Shown in pieces: positions 43,961-53,700 of a DNA stretch of 64,000 nucleotides; the stretch's first letter is position 1; each line of letters starts with the position of its first letter. Both the position numbers and the translations under genes were made by a program. The stretch lies in assembly GCF_002845985.1 (NCBI RefSeq), contig NZ_PDFK01000003.1, positions 558,001 through 622,000 of the forward strand. The letters are read 5' to 3'. The DNA is from Lysinibacillus fusiformis. GTDB lineage: Bacteria; Bacillota; Bacilli; Bacillales_A; Planococcaceae. The notes beneath the pieces were generated by a model. That model saw nothing but the letters and a program-made list of their open reading frames with translations. It made no database searches and was not told the DNA's origin.

Positions 43961-45699
43961 GAGGCACCCCCTTCTAGCTGCTGACGGTCAAATTGCTCTT
44001 TATACCATCCTTGTTGCGAAAGAAGTTCCTCATGTGTTCCCTGCTCTACGATTTGTCCATCATCCAACACGATGATAACATCCGCATGCTGAATACCAGA
44101 TAGGCGATGCGTAGTAATAATCGTCGTTTTCCCATGACGTTCACGCTGAATATTTTCAATAATTCTTGCCTCTGTCTTGGCATCGACAGCCGAAAGCGAA
44201 TCATCAAGCATTAAAATTTCAGGATCTTTAATCAATGCACGAGCAATAGATACACGTTGTTTTTGACCGCCTGAAAGAGATACACCTTTTTCCCCAACAA
44301 GTGTTTCAAGGCCCATTGGTAAATTTTCTAAATCTTTTTCAAAATATGCGGCACGAATCGCCTGCTGTAATTCAGCTTGTGTCGCATCTTCTTTCCCAAA
44401 TAATATATTTTCACGAATAGTACGTGAGAATAGCACATGATCTTGCGGCACATAGCCTATCCAATCAAGAATCTGCTCCTTGGTTTGAGAGGTGATGTCG
44501 ATACCGTCAATGGAAAGCTGCCCCTGTCCGATTGGATACTCTCGCAATAATTGGCGAAGGAAGGTTGTTTTTCCCGCACCCGTCTTGCCGACAATGCCCA
44601 GCGTTTGACCTTTTTTCAGGGCAAGTGAAATTTGCTGTAAGTTTTTCACCTGACTCATTGGATATTGGAATGTTAAAGCATCAAAACCAATTGCATTAGG
44701 TGTCGCAATCATTTGTGGATTCGGAATATTTTGAACATCTGCATCATAGTTCAATGTTTCCTGCACACGATCCAGTGAGGCATTCCCTTGCTGCATAACA
44801 TTGATGAGCTCTCCAATCGCAAAGATTGGCCAAACCGCTAATCCTAAATACACATTAAATGTGACCAGTTGCCCAACCGTCATTGCCTCTATCGCCACTA
44901 AATGAGCCCCGTAACCGAGTGCTACAACATAGCTAATACCTGTTCCGACTTTCGTAATCGGGCCGAATAATGCATTAATTTTAGCTGTATGAATATTTTT
45001 GGCATACACAATCTCACTCATATCCGCAAAATTAGCCTCATCCTTTTTTTCCTGCACATAGGCGCGCACCACTCGAACTCCTGCAACAGATTCCAGTACA
45101 CTATCGTTCAGCTCACCAAAAGCGTCTTGAGCCTTCATATAGCGTTCATGAACAATTTTACCTAAATATTGTATGAGGATGGCCATAATAGGAACTGGTA
45201 ACATCGCAAAAAATGTGAGCTTCCATGAAATCATATAGCCCATCGCAAAAATGATAAAGCCCATATAAATCGTTGAATCAATCAACGTCATAATGCCAAA
45301 ACCAGCTGTCATGGATACGGCATTTAAGTCATTTGTTGCTCGTGCCATTAAATCCCCTGTACGGTTTTTCTCATAAAACGTTGGGGTCATGCGTAAAAAA
45401 TGCTGCATTAAATTTCGACGTAATATTTTCTCAAGGTTTATAGCTCCTTCAAATAGTCGGAATTGCCACACAAAATTTAATAGATAGCCCCCAATAATAA
45501 TCCCAATAAAAATGAATACATATTTTGTTAAAATAGCTGGTGTCATTTCTCCTGCAGTCAATAAATCGATAATGGAGCCTAATAAATATGGAGGAATGAC
45601 CTCTAATCCACTGGCAATCATGAGTACCACAATGGCAACCGTATATTGCTTCCAGTATTTTTTAAAGAACCAGCCTAATTTACTTAACACATCAAACAT
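43957..45699 (-). CDS. ABC exporter half-transporter with degenerate site (BmrC/YheI-like)
   Basis: 580 residues: six TM segments, then an ATPase with Walker A GKTGAGKTTFLRQ, signature LSGGQKQRVSIARAL and H-loop TTHRLSG. The Walker B reads ILMLDDSLSAVD, with Asp in place of the catalytic Glu. This asymmetry is the mark of heterodimeric exporters such as BmrCD. It is first in the operon and preceded by a leader-peptide/attenuator arrangement. Substrates are probably drugs or lipophilic compounds. ATG 45699 has AAGGTTATAA upstream, a weak ribosome site. Confidence 0.9.
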   Translation of the reverse strand: MFDVLSKLGWFFKKYWKQYTVAIVVLMIASGLEVIPPYLLGSIIDLLTAGEMTPAILTKYVFIFIGIIIGGYLLNFVWQFRLFEGAINLEKILRRNLMQHFLRMTPTFYEKNRTGDLMARATNDLNAVSMTAGFGIMTLIDSTIYMGFIIFAMGYMISWKLTFFAMLPVPIMAILIQYLGKIVHERYMKAQDAFGELNDSVLESVAGVRVVRAYVQEKKDEANFADMSEIVYAKNIHTAKINALFGPITKVGTGISYVVALGYGAHLVAIEAMTVGQLVTFNVYLGLAVWPIFAIGELINVMQQGNASLDRVQETLNYDADVQNIPNPQMIATPNAIGFDALTFQYPMSQVKNLQQISLALKKGQTLGIVGKTGAGKTTFLRQLLREYPIGQGQLSIDGIDITSQTKEQILDWIGYVPQDHVLFSRTIRENILFGKEDATQAELQQAIRAAYFEKDLENLPMGLETLVGEKGVSLSGGQKQRVSIARALIKDPEILMLDDSLSAVDAKTEARIIENIQRERHGKTTIITTHRLSGIQHADVIIVLDDGQIVEQGTHEELLSQQGWYKEQFDRQQLEGGAS

Positions 45700-45737
45700 A
45701 CATTATAACCTTCTTTCTTCCATGCTGTTGTGGATGA

Positions 45738-45794
45738 CTACCCACTTTCTAGAAATTCCTTTTTGAAAATCATTCGTTGTACTGTGTTTCTCAT
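45738..45794 (-). CDS. Second short leader ORF before ABC exporter
   Basis: ATG 45794 follows AAAAGGAG by about 9 nt and encodes 18 residues (MRNTVQRMIFKKEFLESG). It lies between the attenuator and the exporter gene. It may couple translation or simply be a small peptide. The strong ribosome site is its main support. Confidence 0.4.
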   Translation of the reverse strand: MRNTVQRMIFKKEFLESG

Positions 45795-45838
45795 ATACAT
45801 ACACTCCTTTTTAGTATTCACTACAACCTTTTTGGCAT

Positions 45839-45874
45839 GAAAAAAGACACATACCCTAAAAAGAGCATGTGTCT
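45839..45874 (-). terminator. Attenuator terminator of ABC exporter operon
   Basis: AGACACAT / ATGTGTCT with a 14-nt loop and T6 on the minus strand, lying between the leader peptide gene and the exporter genes. An alternative stem (ATAAAAAGG / CCTTTTAT) forms just upstream. Confidence 0.75.
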
Positions 45875-45927
45875 CTTATAAAAGGCAGGATTGAACCCAT
45901 ACCTTTTTATGCAATCTTAAATAAGCG

Positions 45928-45984
45928 TTAGGCATGGACAATGTATGTAACTGTAATTGAATTTGATACTAATAAAATTAACAT
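45928..45984 (-). CDS. Leader peptide of ABC exporter operon (BmrB-like role)
   Basis: 18 residues, hydrophobic (MLILLVSNSITVTYIVHA), with GGGAGG 8 nt before ATG 45984 (an ATG at 45990 is too close). It is placed like BmrB in B. subtilis, where ribosome stalling on a leader ORF prevents termination ahead of bmrCD. The sequence differs from BmrB, so only the role is inferred. Confidence 0.6.
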   Translation of the reverse strand: MLILLVSNSITVTYIVHA

Positions 45985-46027
45985 TGTCATGCCCTCCCTT
46001 GGTTTATTTGTTATAGTGTTCTTGAAG

Positions 46028-46055
46028 ATTATCACACTATAGAAATATTTGTCAA
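46028..46055 (-). promoter_or_regulatory. Promoter of leader/ABC exporter operon
   Basis: Minus strand: consensus TTGACA (46055-46050), a 16-nt spacer, then GATAAT (46033-46028). Confidence 0.7.
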
Positions 46056-46418
46056 CTATCACCCTGTTATTTTTTTATCATTTTCAGGAAATAGTTAGTG
46101 CTTTAAAGCGTTGAATTATTGAAAAGAACCAAAAGGAAAGCATAGGCATAAGTGGTTGATTGACTTTAACATTACAGTAAATGTTAGGTCGCTTATATTG
46201 ACCAAAAGGATGAAATGAACAAAAAGGGTAAAGAGAAAGAAAGTTCCTTCACAAGATTCAAGCACTCAAGGCTCGTTTCTTTTACAAAGCTATTGGTCAT
46301 AACAAAATGATTATTACACGAAATCATTTTATAGGAAGGCTAACAGAAGAAATATTTCTAAAATTTTCATCTCATGATACACTTTCAATATAGTCATTTT
46401 TAGTAAGGGGTCTTTACG
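46056..46418. other. Gap before crcB pair, no gene seen
   Basis: No frame with a ribosome site. I looked for a fluoride (crcB-motif) riboswitch before the crcB pair and did not find its conserved elements. Confidence 0.4.
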
Positions 46419-46781
46419 TTGAAGACATTTTTAGCAGTTAGCATCGGCGGATTTTTTGGCGCAATCAGTCGATATGGTCTTAATCTGATTTGGCCAAGCA
46501 CAAACGGTTTCCCTTATACAACACTTTGTATAAATATAGTTGGATGCTTTTGCTTAGCATGGCTTTTCACCACTTTTATAAAACGCACACCGATTGTAGT
46601 AGGACTTGGGACTGGCTTTTGTGGTGCTTTTACTACTTTTTCGACATTTTCCTTAGAGACACTGCTCCTCCTTGAAAATAATGAGTGGCTACAGGCTGTA
46701 CTTTATGTTGCCGTAAGTGTTTTAGGAGGACTAACAGGTGCATGGCTGGGGATACGACTTGCAAGGGGGCGCATGGTATGA
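46419..46781 (+). CDS. crcB: Fluoride channel CrcB/Fluc, first subunit
   Basis: 120 residues with four TM segments. Family marks are GGFFGAISRYGLN (about 8-20), CINIVGCFCLAW and the signature GFCGAFTTFSTFSLET. Fluc proteins are dual-topology fluoride channels that protect against intracellular fluoride. Where two genes are paired, as here, they form a heterodimer in opposite orientations. The start is TTG 46419 with AAGGGG upstream. Its last four bases overlap the second crcB start (ATGA). Confidence 0.92.
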   Translation: MKTFLAVSIGGFFGAISRYGLNLIWPSTNGFPYTTLCINIVGCFCLAWLFTTFIKRTPIVVGLGTGFCGAFTTFSTFSLETLLLLENNEWLQAVLYVAVSVLGGLTGAWLGIRLARGRMV

Positions 46782-47107
46782 TTTTGGTCGGGATTGGGGG
46801 AATTTTTGGCGCTTTGTCAAGATTCTATTTAGGAAAATTACTTGTACATCCATATCCATGGGCAACTTTTATTATTAATTGTACAGGCTCCTTTGCACTT
46901 GGTTTTTTATTCGCCCTGCATGTCGGTGACTGGTTGTGGCAATTGATAGGCATAGGCTTTTTAGGAGCCTACACGACATTCTCTACGTTTGGGTTTGAAA
47001 CACTACAGCTTATAGAGCAACAAAAATGGAGACAAGCCATTAGCTATATTGCCAGTACCTTGCTAGTTGGAATTCTATTTGCTGCTATCGGTTATCTTGT
47101 TGTGTAA
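46778..47107 (+). CDS. crcB: Fluoride channel CrcB/Fluc, second subunit
   Basis: 109 residues, four TM segments. GIGGIFGALSRFYLGKLL starts the protein, INCTGSFALGFLFAL follows and GFLGAYTTFSTFGFET is the pore signature. The ATG at 46778 overlaps the stop of the first crcB; the frame extending to 46685 is the shadow of that gene. It pairs with the upstream subunit to form the channel. Confidence 0.92.
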   Translation: MILVGIGGIFGALSRFYLGKLLVHPYPWATFIINCTGSFALGFLFALHVGDWLWQLIGIGFLGAYTTFSTFGFETLQLIEQQKWRQAISYIASTLLVGILFAAIGYLVV

Positions 47108-47121
47108 AGAGGTGATATGTA

Positions 47122-47469
47122 TTGACACAGCCATCAAATGAGCAACTCCAAGAACTTGAAGCTGAAATAGAACAAACACTCTATTCACTTATTGAGCTAG
47201 AATTAGAAGAAAATTATGCCGCAATGAATACACAATTTGCCTATTTACTAGCAAAGATTCAGGCAGCACGGCTAATTGATTACAAGCTGGATGTTCTCGT
47301 AGAACCTCAAGCTTATACAACGGAAACTTGTATTCTGCTACAAAGCTTAATTGAGGCCAAGACGAGGACAAATAAAAGGCATAGATTATTAACACACCGT
47401 ATGATTTTAAAAATATGGTTACGTAAAAATCAACGATTCATGAGGGAATTTTTACCTCAAATGTTTTAG
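47122..47469 (+). CDS. Hypothetical helical protein after crcB pair
   Basis: 115 residues from TTG 47122 with AGGTGA six nt upstream. It is soluble and strongly alpha-helical, with an acidic N-terminal half (QLQELEAEIEQTLYSLIELELEENY) and a basic C-terminal half (RMILKIWLRKNQRFMREFL). No family is recognised. It probably shares the crcB transcript, which ends at the hairpin at 47468. Confidence 0.6.
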   Translation: MTQPSNEQLQELEAEIEQTLYSLIELELEENYAAMNTQFAYLLAKIQAARLIDYKLDVLVEPQAYTTETCILLQSLIEAKTRTNKRHRLLTHRMILKIWLRKNQRFMREFLPQMF

Positions 47470-47500
47470 GCGCCTTCTAGTTTTATAAGGGCGCCTCTTT
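47468..47500 (+). terminator. Terminator of crcB operon
   Basis: AGGCGCC / GGCGCCT with a 14-nt loop and CTTTT tail right at the stop codon. Confidence 0.7.
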
Positions 47501-47687
47501 TAAATGTATACGTTCTTTTCCAAATAAAGTTGTCTGTTGTAAAATATCTAAATTAATATAGATGTTTTTCCTTCTATCATCATGGGCAGTTTTGGTTGAC
47601 GGGATATACCTCAAGGCTCGCCCCATCGCATGCTGTTGCCCTTAACCTACTGAAAATAGGAAGTCCCTACTACTTTCAGCAGAAAAG
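47501..47687. other. Short gap with repeat-like sequence
   Basis: No gene. A GC-richer stretch with an inverted repeat (CTGAAA...TTTCAG, about 47650-47680) lies just before the NRPS/PKS operon terminator and may be a dispersed repeat. Confidence 0.35.
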
Positions 47688-47735
47688 GAAAAAGTTCGAT
47701 TTGGAAAACGAATCGTTCTCCAATCGAACTTTTAA
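47688..47735 (-). terminator. Strong terminator of NRPS/PKS operon
   Basis: A long stem AAAGTTCGATT / AATCGAACTTT with a 20-nt loop that itself folds. On the minus strand it is followed by TTTTTCC. It lies about 60 bp beyond the methyltransferase stop, the last gene of the operon. Confidence 0.8.
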
Positions 47736-47796
47736 GGGCTTTAAGAACAACCTTTTTTTATGTTGAGGTTCTATAATTTAAAGTCGTTATTAACTG

Positions 47797-48552
47797 CTAT
47801 TTTTTTATAGCTTCATACGTAAATACCTCTGAACCATTTGTTGGATATTTATTATACTCATAATCCGCAGAAATCGTAACATCTTTAAATCCAATATCTT
47901 GTAAAATTGCTCGAAACTCTTCTACTCCATACCACTTTAATGGGAAAACTTCTAACTCAGTGTCAATTAGTTTCGTATTTTGCCATTTCTGATATTTATT
48001 GTGAGTAATAGTAAATTGATTAATGTAGTCCACATCTACCAATACTTCTTCCAACGTTATAGAGTCACCGTCTTGATTTTTTAATATTCTAGTTGAAACA
48101 TAACCCTTCTCAAACGACTCAGGAAGAAAAGTATCTACTATTAAGCGGCCTCCATCCTCTAGGTGATCATAAAAACACTTTAAGGCTTTTAAAGAATCTT
48201 CTCTTTGATGCAATAATAGGAACGAGCCAGTCGGAATAATAATCGCCTCATATTTTTGTTCCAAAGAAAAATTGCACATATTTAATGAATATAGATTTGG
48301 TGAAAGCTCTCTTTCTGCACAATTTTTTTTGCATAATCGTAACATGTCATCAGAAAGGTCAAAACCTTCAATATTTAGCCCTTTATGCAATAGAGGTATT
48401 AAGATACGTCCATTACCAACGGCAGGCTCTAATATCTTTCCCTTAACGCCTTCTAACCTTTCTGAATAATACTCTACATCGCCAAATGTTTTACCAATAT
48501 ATTTATCTATATCATATAATTCTGTAGATAAACTACCATAAAAACTTACCAT
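47797..48552 (-). CDS. SAM-dependent class I methyltransferase, last gene of NRPS/PKS operon
   Basis: 251 residues from ATG 48552 (AGGAGACTAGAG upstream); an earlier ATG at 48573 lies inside the aminomutase gene. The SAM-binding motif is GKILEPAVGNGRILIPLLHKG (about 37-57), with acidic residue 2 at EGFDLSDDML and a Pro-containing post-motif IIPTGSFLLLH. The substrate is unknown. Being last in the operon, it may methylate the product, or a resistance target. It lies directly downstream of the aminomutase. Confidence 0.85.
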   Translation of the reverse strand: MVSFYGSLSTELYDIDKYIGKTFGDVEYYSERLEGVKGKILEPAVGNGRILIPLLHKGLNIEGFDLSDDMLRLCKKNCAERELSPNLYSLNMCNFSLEQKYEAIIIPTGSFLLLHQREDSLKALKCFYDHLEDGGRLIVDTFLPESFEKGYVSTRILKNQDGDSITLEEVLVDVDYINQFTITHNKYQKWQNTKLIDTELEVFPLKWYGVEEFRAILQDIGFKDVTISADYEYNKYPTNGSEVFTYEAIKK

Positions 48553-48566
48553 CTCTAGTCTCCTAT

Positions 48567-49955
48567 CTAGCATTTATTTATTTTCTGTGCTTGTACTATT
48601 TTCTTTTGTTTTAAAAGATCTCTATTTTCTCTTTTATCCTTTAATGTCTCCGCCCCCTCTTCTTTATATCTTTCTCTTAATTTATATCGCGGAAGATTTG
48701 TAGGTACTAAGCTTTTCGAAGGTTCAGCCTCTAAAAGCTTTGAAACGCCTGTTGATTCGTATGATTTTAAATCATACACTTCAGAGAAATAACTATCGGC
48801 TGTACCTGACTCATAGTGCTTTATCTCTGGATAAGAAGAAATAACGCCTTCATAATTTCTTAAAACGACTTTCTCAGGACTGTGAGAAAGTATATAATTT
48901 GGCTGTAAAGCTATCTTCCCACCTCCGTTTGGTGCGTCTACTACGAATGTTGGTACAGCATAACCAGAAGTATGTCCTCTTAAAGATTCAATTATTTCCA
49001 ATCCTTTAGAAATAGGCGCTCTAAAATGGCTAATCCCTTCAGACAGATCACACTGATAAATATAGTATGGTCTAACCCGGATTTTAACTAAATCATGTAC
49101 TAATTTTTTCATTATTGGCACGCTATCATTTATGCCTGTCAGAATAACAGATTGATTCCCAACTGGAACCCCCGCATTGACCAATTTCTCACAGGCTTCT
49201 TTCGCTTCATCGGTTAATTCTATCGATGTATTGAAGTGTGTATTTAGCCATACAGGATGATATTTCTTTAAAATCGTACACAAATCATCCGTTATTCTTT
49301 GAGGAAATACTACTGGTGCTCTAGTACCAATTCGAATGATTTCAACATGCGGTATGTCTCTTAAACTGCTTAAAATATATTCGAGAATTTTGTCATTAAT
49401 TAATAAGGCATCTCCGCCCGATAATAAAACATCTCTGACTTCTTTATTATTCCTAATATAATCAATAGCTCTATCAAGCTGCTTTTTAGGTACTGCCATC
49501 CCCACCTGTCCAGAAAACCTTCTTCTTGTACAATATCTACAATACATGGAGCATTGATTGGTTACCAAGAACAATACTCTATCAGGATACCTATGAGTTA
49601 TACCTGGTACAGGAGAATCTTCATCTTCATCCAACGGATCTTCTAGATCATAGTGACTCTTCATAATTTCAGCAGATAATGGAACAGATTGCATGCGTAT
49701 TGGACATCGTACATCATCTGGATTCATTAAAGATGCATAATAAGGAGTTATATTCAAAGGTATTGTTTGTAGAGAAATTTTCACTCCTTCTTCTTCTTCA
49801 GCAGTTAAGTTTACAACTTTCTTTAAATCATCTAACGTTTTAATAGTGTTCGTTAATTGCCAATGCCAGTCATCCCATTGCTCTTGGGTAATATCTTTCC
49901 AAAGTTCAATTTCCCTATAATGTCTTCTTTCACCTGGTTTAAGTTTAGTCTGCAT
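48567..49955 (-). CDS. kamA: Lysine 2,3-aminomutase
   Basis: 462-residue radical SAM enzyme using PLP. It moves the alpha-amino group of L-lysine to the beta carbon, giving L-beta-lysine. The radical SAM cluster motif is CSMYCRYC (about 138-145), and VRDVLLSGGDALLI and DAPNGGGKIALQPNY are family landmarks. ATG 49955 overlaps the thioesterase end by 11 nt, with GGAGAGGTGATTC as ribosome site. Outside secondary metabolism KamA serves lysine catabolism or osmolyte synthesis. Here no ablB acetyltransferase is present and the gene is coupled to NRPS genes. Confidence 0.94.
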   Translation of the reverse strand: MQTKLKPGERRHYREIELWKDITQEQWDDWHWQLTNTIKTLDDLKKVVNLTAEEEEGVKISLQTIPLNITPYYASLMNPDDVRCPIRMQSVPLSAEIMKSHYDLEDPLDEDEDSPVPGITHRYPDRVLFLVTNQCSMYCRYCTRRRFSGQVGMAVPKKQLDRAIDYIRNNKEVRDVLLSGGDALLINDKILEYILSSLRDIPHVEIIRIGTRAPVVFPQRITDDLCTILKKYHPVWLNTHFNTSIELTDEAKEACEKLVNAGVPVGNQSVILTGINDSVPIMKKLVHDLVKIRVRPYYIYQCDLSEGISHFRAPISKGLEIIESLRGHTSGYAVPTFVVDAPNGGGKIALQPNYILSHSPEKVVLRNYEGVISSYPEIKHYESGTADSYFSEVYDLKSYESTGVSKLLEAEPSKSLVPTNLPRYKLRERYKEEGAETLKDKRENRDLLKQKKIVQAQKINKC

Positions 49956-50739
49956 GAATCACCTCTCCTTTGATGTTGGTATAAATAGTCATGAGTTCCT
50001 TTGTCAATTCTTTCGCAGGCTCCTCATTCTCACTTAAGTAAAAATGACCACCATTAAAATACTTACACTTATAGTCATTGAGCGTCATTTTCTCCCATAG
50101 CTTCACTTCCTCATCAGGAACTGCTGAATCTTGTGCACCTAGCCAAAGTTCCATTGGATAGTTGATAAATGCTTTGTCATCGAATTTAAATGTATCAAGT
50201 AAATGAAAATCTCTGCCTGTAACATCAACGATTGAATTAAACAGCTTCGAGTCAGACTCAAGCTCATTTGGCACTCCACCTAGCCTTCTAATATCTGCTA
50301 TGACACTTTCCCTCGTTCGCCTCGTAAACGGAGCTTCAGGATGCGTCGCATTATTAGATACAGTTATAGGGGACCTAGCAGCTGAAATGATTAATTTTTG
50401 AATATATTGACTTTTATCATCCAGTAAACTTGATAAAGCATAGACAAATAGTCCACCTAAACTATGACCAAATAAAACGGCTGGGCGATCAATATAATGA
50501 AATACTGTTTTAAAAAGATATTCTTTTGCCTCACAAAATGTTGATAGAAACGGTAAATCATTAGTCATTCCTCTACCAGGTAATTCGAACAAACATACTT
50601 CTATATCTTCAGATAAATCTCTCACTAAAGGAACCATCGAAAGTGCCGAACCTCCAGCATGATGAAAACATAGCAATTTTAATTTTGCATGTGGATTTGG
50701 GTTATATACTAGATATCCTTTTTCTTGTTTCATCTTCAC
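49945..50739 (-). CDS. Type II thioesterase of NRPS/PKS operon
   Basis: 264-residue alpha/beta hydrolase of the GrsT/SrfAD type. The catalytic Ser is in LFGHSLGGLFVYALSS (about 92), the Asp region is ELWLGAQDSAVPDEEV and the His is in FNGGHFYLSE. CFHHAGGSALSMVPL near the N-terminus is the usual oxyanion loop. It unloads misprimed carrier proteins. Since neither NRPS ends in a thioesterase domain, it could also release product. The GTG start at 50739 overlaps the NRPS stop. Confidence 0.92.
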   Translation of the reverse strand: MKMKQEKGYLVYNPNPHAKLKLLCFHHAGGSALSMVPLVRDLSEDIEVCLFELPGRGMTNDLPFLSTFCEAKEYLFKTVFHYIDRPAVLFGHSLGGLFVYALSSLLDDKSQYIQKLIISAARSPITVSNNATHPEAPFTRRTRESVIADIRRLGGVPNELESDSKLFNSIVDVTGRDFHLLDTFKFDDKAFINYPMELWLGAQDSAVPDEEVKLWEKMTLNDYKCKYFNGGHFYLSENEEPAKELTKELMTIYTNIKGEVIHAD

Positions 50740-53700
50740 AATCTATGACCACCTATTATTTTCATAGCTTCCTCCACTGAAAGCTCGCCTTGTTTCACTT
50801 TTTCAAGTACTTCAATTTTGCTGTAAGATGGAACAGTACTTTCTTGGATAGGCACAGCTTCTTTTCTAGCCGTAATTTCTTCTACAAACCGATTAATCGT
50901 TGGATATCTGAAAAGATCACCAACTACAAACTCATACGAAGGCAACACTTTTCTAAGTAAGTTATATAATTTCAGTACAATTAAAGAATGGCCACCTTGA
51001 TCGAATAGGCTACGATTCAACTGTACCTTTTTTCCTAAAACTACTTCCCATGTCTCTCTTACAATATCAACCATATCTCCTGACATTGAGATAGTCGATG
51101 TATCGGTTAACTGATTAAGTAATTCTTCAGCTTGTTTCCTTAGCAAAACTCTATCAATCTTGCCATTCGTATTGCGGGGTAGCCTTTCTAAAGGAACAAT
51201 AATATTCGGAATAGCGAAATCCGGAAGTATCTTAGAGATACTACTATTAATGGTCTCAATACTTTGGTCTGTTCCACTTATAAAGGCAATTAAAGTATTT
51301 TCACCGTTATTACTTGGAAGACAGATAACAAAACATTCCATACCTGGTTGAAGGGATAATAACGCGTTCTCTACTTCTCCTAATTCTAATCGATAGCCTC
51401 GAATTTTTACTTGCTGATCACTGCGCCCATAAAATTCAATCACTCCATTAGCGTTCAACCTAACTAAATCACCAGTCCGGAAGTAGTTAACATCATTCAG
51501 AGTATAACTATTTGAGGTAACTAAACCCTCCTCGGTTACATAGCCTTTTGTTACTTGTTTCCCTCCAATGTGTAGTTCACCTATCATGCCAGGGGCTACC
51601 GAATTACCTGATTTATCAACAATTCTCACCATTGTTCCTGGTAATGGTTTACCTATTGGACAAAGTCCGGATTTAGAACTGTCATGATTGTTATTACACG
51701 TATAAACTAGAGACTCAATTGTACATTCACTTAGACCATAACCATTGTAAAAATTGACGCCGTCCCAAAGCATGTCACATATTTCATTCTTTTCTTCAAG
51801 TCTGAACGTATCAGCACCTACCACTATCGTTTTTAAATCTTTTAAGATAATATTTACCTCATTTAAATAGTGAATAAATTCCCTTACTAAAACAGGTGTT
51901 GACTCCAAAAACGAAATTTTATATTTAGCTGCCATTTCTGCTAAATATGCCATATCAATTCTTTTATCTTCCTCGCAAACGAACAAGCAGCCATTCGTTG
52001 ACCATGCCTTCAGCAAATCACCTAAAAAAACATCGGATGTCCAACTCCCTAGTTGAAGAACATGTTGTTCACTAGAAAGGTCATAAAATTGTTTCCAGCT
52101 TTGGATTAGTTGTGACAACCCTTCTGTTTTTAATGAAACGATTTTAGGTTCCCCTGTACTACCAGAAGTAGAAATATAATATGCCACATCTTCCGATTTA
52201 AATCTGTAAGCCTCGCTTATCATTTCTTTTTCATCCATACTACGTTCAATAATGGTTGGAATGTTATCTAGGAATAATGATGTTTTTGGCTGCAATATGT
52301 CTAATGTACGTTTAGTTCTTGCTTCAGGTATACTCGTATCAATAGCACACCATGCCGCACCTATTGTCCAAGCAGCAAAAATACCGATTGCTGTTTCAAT
52401 ACTTTTCTTTCCTACCAGTGCAACTGTATCCCCGCTCTGTACTCCTTCTTCGAGCAGTTGATTTGCCACAATATTGCTATATCTTTTCACATCACGATAA
52501 CTTAAATTTCTTTGACCATCTGAAATGGCTAAGGAATCATCCCTATGGTCTCCTAAAATGGATTGAATTGAAAAATTTTCAGACGTAGTAGAAAATTCTG
52601 TCGTCAAAACATTTTTTAAATATAGCTCTTCGCCTTGTGTTAAGTTAATATTTTGGACCAACATATTATTATAGTTATCTATATTTTCAAATATATACTC
52701 AAGTGAATCTAGAAGTCTTAGAAGCTCCGTTTTCTCATAACGTTGTTGATCCCAACCTAATCGTAAGCATATGGAGTCTTGCGTAATATCAAATGTTACC
52801 GATAATGGATCAGAGCTTGTTCCATATTGGTGAACCAAATCACCATTCTTTTTATTATTTAAAGTTCCCTTGAAATTTTGGAAAATAACAGAGGTTTTAA
52901 AGATTTCTGTATCTCCAGACACCCCACCAAACTGTAATAATTTAGAATACGGAACTCCGCTGTTTTCAGAAACATCTTGCAGATGATCCATTGTCTGTAG
53001 ACATACTTCTTTTAATGTTAGTTCATCTTCTATATCTATTTTGACGGGTAATGTGTTTATAAGCATTCCATTCATATCACTCGACTCTATTAATTGATAT
53101 GGTCTTAATGCAAAAGTCGATCCTACGTATAGCTTATTCGTATGTTGATATCGATTGATTAACACGCCCCATATTGTTAAAGCAATACTTGAAGTTGTAA
53201 CTCTATTCTTTATGCTATAGGCATGAAGATTTTCTGCCGCTCTCTTGCTTAACTCTTTATCGATATACATGAATAATGGCTTTTGAGTAATATGTTGTGA
53301 CTTTTCTATAGCTAATGTTTCGGCTTCAGCTAAATCACTTAATACATTTCCCCAATATTTTTCCAGTCCTTTTTGATACATTGGATCACTAATATAATGT
53401 AAATAAGGTTCTATATCTGGACGAATGGCTAATGAAGTGACATCCTTATTTAACAGCTTAAAGAAATCTTCAAGTGTTTGAGCAATTGACCAACCATCCA
53501 TAATGATATGATGATGCACCCATACTAATAAGTTTTTAGATGGTTTCCAATTTTGAATAAGATAAAATTGTTGCGTCTTATTCAGCATCGTTTGCTGTAG
53601 CCTACCAATCTCACTTTTAAACCAATTCTCTATATTCATAAATTCATCTTGAATCCTTAAATAATTAACCTCGACTACATTGATGTCTTCTACATTGTTT

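Noticed and set aside
46056-46418. Fluoride riboswitch ahead of crcB
   Set aside because: The conserved crcB-motif elements could not be found in the upstream sequence.
48567-49955. KamA as ordinary lysine catabolism unrelated to the cluster
   Set aside because: It overlaps the thioesterase gene and lies between two cluster genes with no ablB or lysine-degradation genes nearby, so a pathway role is more likely, though not proven.
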